Source: CAYZIC01 sp964478335
GTDB taxonomy: Bacteria; Verrucomicrobiota; Kiritimatiellia; RFP12; DVOR01
Reading direction: 5' to 3'
NCBI GenBank assembly: GCA_964478335.1
Contig: CAYZIC010000086.1
Location: 1-7,572, forward strand
Length of the DNA: 7,572 nt
Shown here: positions 4,587 to 7,572 of the stretch, in pieces
Layout of the letters: each line of letters starts with the position of its first letter
How positions within the stretch are numbered: the stretch's first letter is position 1
Translations under genes and position numbers: made by a program
Notes under the pieces: generated by a model
Seen by the model: the letters and a program-made list of their open reading frames with translations, nothing else
What the model was told of the DNA's origin: nothing
Database searches by the model: none

Positions 4587-4592
4587 CTCTCT

Positions 4593-7427
4593 ATGAATCA
4601 AGACATTGTCATTACTGGTGCGAAACAAAACAACCTTAAGAATATCTCAGTGCGGATTCCGCGTAATTCCCTGACGGTGATCACGGGACTAAGTGGATCG
4701 GGGAAGTCGTCTTTGGCCTTTGACACGCTCTATGCTGAGGGACAGCGTCGCTACGTAGAGAGTCTCTCAGCGTATGCACGTCAATTCTTGGGGCAACTGC
4801 AAAAGCCTGATGTGGAGCATATCGAGGGGCTTTCTCCAGCAATCTCAATCGAACAGCGCGCGAGCGGCTCAAACCCTCGCTCTATCGTGGCGACAGTGAC
4901 GGAGATTCACGACTATTTGCGTTTACTCTATGGCAATATCGGCCATGCGCACTGTCCCCAATGTGGTCGCGAGGTGCATCAGCAGAGTGCTGAGCAGATC
5001 GTTGATGCGCTGATGGGAGAGACATCAGGCACCAAGCTCATCATCTATGCACCAGTAATCCGTGGGCGCAAAGGGCGTCATGAGGATATCTTGGCAGATC
5101 TGCAGCGGCAGGGTTATGTGCGGGTAAAGATCGATGGGCAGCAGTATACCTTTGATGCGTTGCCGGAGCTGGACAAAAAGAGTCTTCACACCATTGATGT
5201 GGTGATTGATCGTCTGGTGATCAAAGATGGCGCACGGTCGCGGTTGACCGACTCGGTGGAGGCGGCGTTGCGCTTGGCAGATGGATTGCTGGAGGCTGAA
5301 TTAATCTCAGCGGAGAGTACAATCCATCGTTTTTATTCTGAGAAGAATGCCTGCCTGCACTGCCAAATCAGCTTTGAGTCACTGCAGCCGAGGGCGTTCT
5401 CCTTTAATAGTCCCTATGGGGCGTGTCCGACGTGCTCTGGTTTGGGGGCGCTTTTGGTCTTTGATGAGGACTATGTGGTGCCAAACAAGAGCTTACCTTA
5501 CAACGAGGCGATCGTGGCATGGCGGCGCGGAGGGCATCATCTGCTCATGTACTACAAGCAGCTGTTGAGAGCCTTTGCTAAGGCCTATGGTTTTGATCCA
5601 GAGACACCCTATGATCAGTTGCCCGAGGCGACTCGACGGGATTTGATGCATGGCACGGGAGATGAACCCGTCACGATGGACTTTTTTGTTTCGGGGCGTT
5701 GGCAGACTTACACCAAGCCCTTTGAGGGGGTCTTGCCGAATCTCTTGCGCCGCTACAATGAGGCAGAATTGGATGATATCCGTACGATGCTCGAGCCCTT
5801 TATGATGCGTCAAACGTGCCCAGACTGTAAGGGTGCGCGTGTGCGCCCCGAGGCGCGTGTATGCGAGGTGGGCGGGATGCCATTTGCCCAATTAATGCGC
5901 TTGCCGGTGCGCGAATCGTTGGCTTTTTTTAAGCAGCTCTCGTTGCCGATCTATGAGGCTAAGGTGGCGGTAGATATTCTCAAGGAGATCACGCGGCGGT
6001 TGACATTCCTCAACGATGTTGGGCTAGACTATCTCTCATTGGATCGCGAAAGCTCGACACTCTCAGGCGGTGAAATGCAGCGCATTCGCTTGGCTTCGCA
6101 GATCGGGTCAGGATTGGTCGGCGTGCTCTATGTCTTGGACGAACCCACCATCGGCCTGCATCCTCGCGACAATAGTAAGCTGATTGCAATGCTCCATCAA
6201 TTACAGCAACGCGGCAACACGGTGGTCGTGGTGGAGCATGATGAGGAGATGATTCGGCGAGCAGACTATGTGATCGACATAGGCCCGGGTGCAGGGCGCC
6301 TAGGTGGCGAGGTTGTCTACCAAGGGCCTGCAGGCCAATTGACCTGTGCGAAAAATTCACTCACTGCGGACTATCTCTTGCATCGTAAGTTTATCCCCAT
6401 CCCAATGCGTGTCAAGCCAAAGAAGGATGCCTGGATCAAAATCACGGGTGCTAAGGAGAATAATCTACAATCTATTTCGGTGGCGTTTCCTATCGGATGC
6501 TTGACATGCGTGACGGGGGTGTCTGGTTCGGGGAAGTCGACTCTGGTCGACGATATCCTCTATCGAGAACTGATGAGACACTTTTATCAGTCAAATGTTA
6601 AGCCAGGAGCCTTTAAGTCGATATCCGGACTCGATCTCATTGACAAAATGATCGAGATTGACCAATCGCCAATCGGCCGAACGCCCCGCAGCAACCCCGT
6701 GACCTACACCAATTGTTTCGGGCCGATTCGTGAACTTTTTGCCCAGACTGCAGCGGCAAAGATGCGTGGGTATCAGCCAGGCCGCTTTAGTTTTAATGTC
6801 AAGGGCGGCCGCTGTGAGGTCTGCCAGGGAGATGGCGTTAAAAAGCTCGAGATGCACTTCTTGCCCGATGTCTATATCCCCTGCGAACAATGCAACGGCA
6901 TGCGCTACAATCGCGAAACGCTCGAAGTGACCTATGGCGGTAAAAACATTGCCCAAGTCTTGGAAATGACGGTAGATGAAGCGTTGGAGTTTTTCTCTGC
7001 GATCCCCTCAATCGTCAATAAGTTGCAAACGCTGTCGGATGTCGGATTGGGCTATATCCGTTTGGGGCAATCATCTACGACACTCTCAGGTGGAGAAGCC
7101 CAACGGATGAAATTGGCCGCCGAGCTCTCTAAGCGCAGCACCGGTCGGACGCTCTACATTCTCGATGAGCCGACCACCGGACTTCACTTTGCCGACGTGC
7201 ACAAATTACTAACGATCTTGCAGCGTTTACGAGATGCTGGGAATACCGTGATTGTCATCGAGCACAATCTCGACATTATCAAATCGGCAGACTATTTGAT
7301 AGACCTGGGCCCTGAAGGTGGAGACCGTGGTGGTAAAATTGTCGCCAAAGGCACTCCCGAGCAGATCGCCAAGGTGGAGGGATCCTTCACTGGACAGGCT
7401 CTTCGCCCTCTCTTAGTGGCGCACTGA
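4593..7427 (+). CDS. uvrA: UvrA, excinuclease ABC subunit A
   Basis: UvrA is the dimeric DNA-damage sensor of nucleotide excision repair. It binds distorted DNA, loads UvrB and leaves before UvrC cuts; it acts in the cytoplasm. The protein is 944 residues from ATG 4593, a normal full length, and is intact. It has two ABC ATPase halves. Half I: Walker A GLSGSGKS (32-39), signature LSGGE (490-494), Walker B VLDEPT (D516, E517), H-loop H549. Half II: Walker A GVSGSGKST (642-650), signature LSGGE (831-835), Walker B ILDEPT (D858, E859), H-loop H891. Zinc modules: C254/C257/C278/C281 and C741/C744/C764/C767; two further CxxC pairs occur at C121/C124 and C409/C412. The UvrB-binding and insertion regions lie within half I. 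Numbering is from ATG 4593; the GTG at 4581 would add four residues. The gene stands alone with its own promoter and downstream hairpins. All catalytic motifs are present. Confidence 0.98.
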   Translation: MNQDIVITGAKQNNLKNISVRIPRNSLTVITGLSGSGKSSLAFDTLYAEGQRRYVESLSAYARQFLGQLQKPDVEHIEGLSPAISIEQRASGSNPRSIVATVTEIHDYLRLLYGNIGHAHCPQCGREVHQQSAEQIVDALMGETSGTKLIIYAPVIRGRKGRHEDILADLQRQGYVRVKIDGQQYTFDALPELDKKSLHTIDVVIDRLVIKDGARSRLTDSVEAALRLADGLLEAELISAESTIHRFYSEKNACLHCQISFESLQPRAFSFNSPYGACPTCSGLGALLVFDEDYVVPNKSLPYNEAIVAWRRGGHHLLMYYKQLLRAFAKAYGFDPETPYDQLPEATRRDLMHGTGDEPVTMDFFVSGRWQTYTKPFEGVLPNLLRRYNEAELDDIRTMLEPFMMRQTCPDCKGARVRPEARVCEVGGMPFAQLMRLPVRESLAFFKQLSLPIYEAKVAVDILKEITRRLTFLNDVGLDYLSLDRESSTLSGGEMQRIRLASQIGSGLVGVLYVLDEPTIGLHPRDNSKLIAMLHQLQQRGNTVVVVEHDEEMIRRADYVIDIGPGAGRLGGEVVYQGPAGQLTCAKNSLTADYLLHRKFIPIPMRVKPKKDAWIKITGAKENNLQSISVAFPIGCLTCVTGVSGSGKSTLVDDILYRELMRHFYQSNVKPGAFKSISGLDLIDKMIEIDQSPIGRTPRSNPVTYTNCFGPIRELFAQTAAAKMRGYQPGRFSFNVKGGRCEVCQGDGVKKLEMHFLPDVYIPCEQCNGMRYNRETLEVTYGGKNIAQVLEMTVDEALEFFSAIPSIVNKLQTLSDVGLGYIRLGQSSTTLSGGEAQRMKLAAELSKRSTGRTLYILDEPTTGLHFADVHKLLTILQRLRDAGNTVIVIEHNLDIIKSADYLIDLGPEGGDRGGKIVAKGTPEQIAKVEGSFTGQALRPLLVAH

Positions 7428-7469
7428 GCCGCTGGTATGTAGAGATACGTGCTGGCTCGATGCTACTTG

Positions 7470-7516
7470 CTCAAAAATCCCCACAGTGCAACAAGTTGCA
7501 ATATGGGGATTTTGAG
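7470..7516 (+). terminator. Probable intrinsic terminator of uvrA
   Basis: CTCAAAAATCCCCA (7470-7483) pairs with TGGGGATTTTGAG (7504-7516) with a single bulged A. After a 3x3 internal loop an inner palindrome follows, TGCAAC-AA-GTTGCA (7487-7500). It lies 42 bases after the uvrA stop. The A-run before and T-run after the CCCCA/TGGGG block let it work on either strand, so it may also end a convergent gene to the right. Confidence 0.65.
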
Positions 7517-7519
7517 ACT

Positions 7520-7544
7520 GAGCCTCTCTCCCTAAGAGAGGCTC
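7520..7544. terminator. Second strong hairpin downstream of uvrA
   Basis: GAGCCTCTCT (7520-7529) pairs perfectly with AGAGAGGCTC (7535-7544) around five bases, a 10-bp stem, three bases after the first terminator. Only a short TTTT (7555-7558) follows, eleven bases later. It may back up termination or belong to the genome's dispersed hairpins; GAGCCTC also occurs in the repeats at 1028-1070. Confidence 0.5.
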
Positions 7545-7572
7545 CACGACAGACTTTTAGCCATTAAATTTG

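Noticed and set aside
4581..4592. GTG at 4581 as the uvrA start
   Set aside because: Its upstream purine run is too close for a normal ribosome binding site, and GTGGAG is itself well placed for ATG 4593, which also gives the typical UvrA N-terminus.

Overview
The window holds two confident protein genes separated by repeat-rich non-coding DNA. The organism is probably a bacterium of the PVC group, perhaps Verrucomicrobiota. This is a low-to-moderate inference: the large secreted protein has a 'LTWQG...W...F..GDDVTI' N-terminus and stacked beta-sandwich modules, a combination common in that group, and the genome has moderate GC. No rRNA, tRNA, cas gene, transposase or phage gene was seen.

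Layout. Positions 1-1142 contain no credible gene. They are packed with short inverted repeats and short direct repeats. The most striking part is 421-601, a 181-bp gapless imperfect inverted repeat centred on base 511. It contains seven smaller palindromes spaced about 22-23 bp apart. Positions 808-1106 carry eleven same-strand GCGAGC hexamers inside longer duplicated blocks. Positions 1143-4094 (minus strand) encode a 983-residue exported C10 (streptopain-like) cysteine peptidase with several C-terminal beta-rich modules. Positions 4095-4580 are the divergent intergenic region, with candidate promoters for both genes, a three-copy tandem repeat and further hairpins. Positions 4593-7427 (plus strand) encode a complete UvrA, the damage-recognition ATPase of nucleotide excision repair. 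Two strong hairpins follow it, and the first looks like an intrinsic terminator.

The two genes are divergently transcribed, each apparently monocistronic, and nothing suggests a shared function: one acts outside the cytoplasm on proteins, the other on damaged DNA in the cytoplasm. The most unusual content is in the non-coding DNA: the nested palindrome array, a set of hairpins capped by the same GCA/TGC triloop, repeats shared by both intergenic regions, and a hairpin that could mask the uvrA ribosome binding site. All coordinates and pairings were worked out by eye. No folding, homology search or genome comparison could be run.
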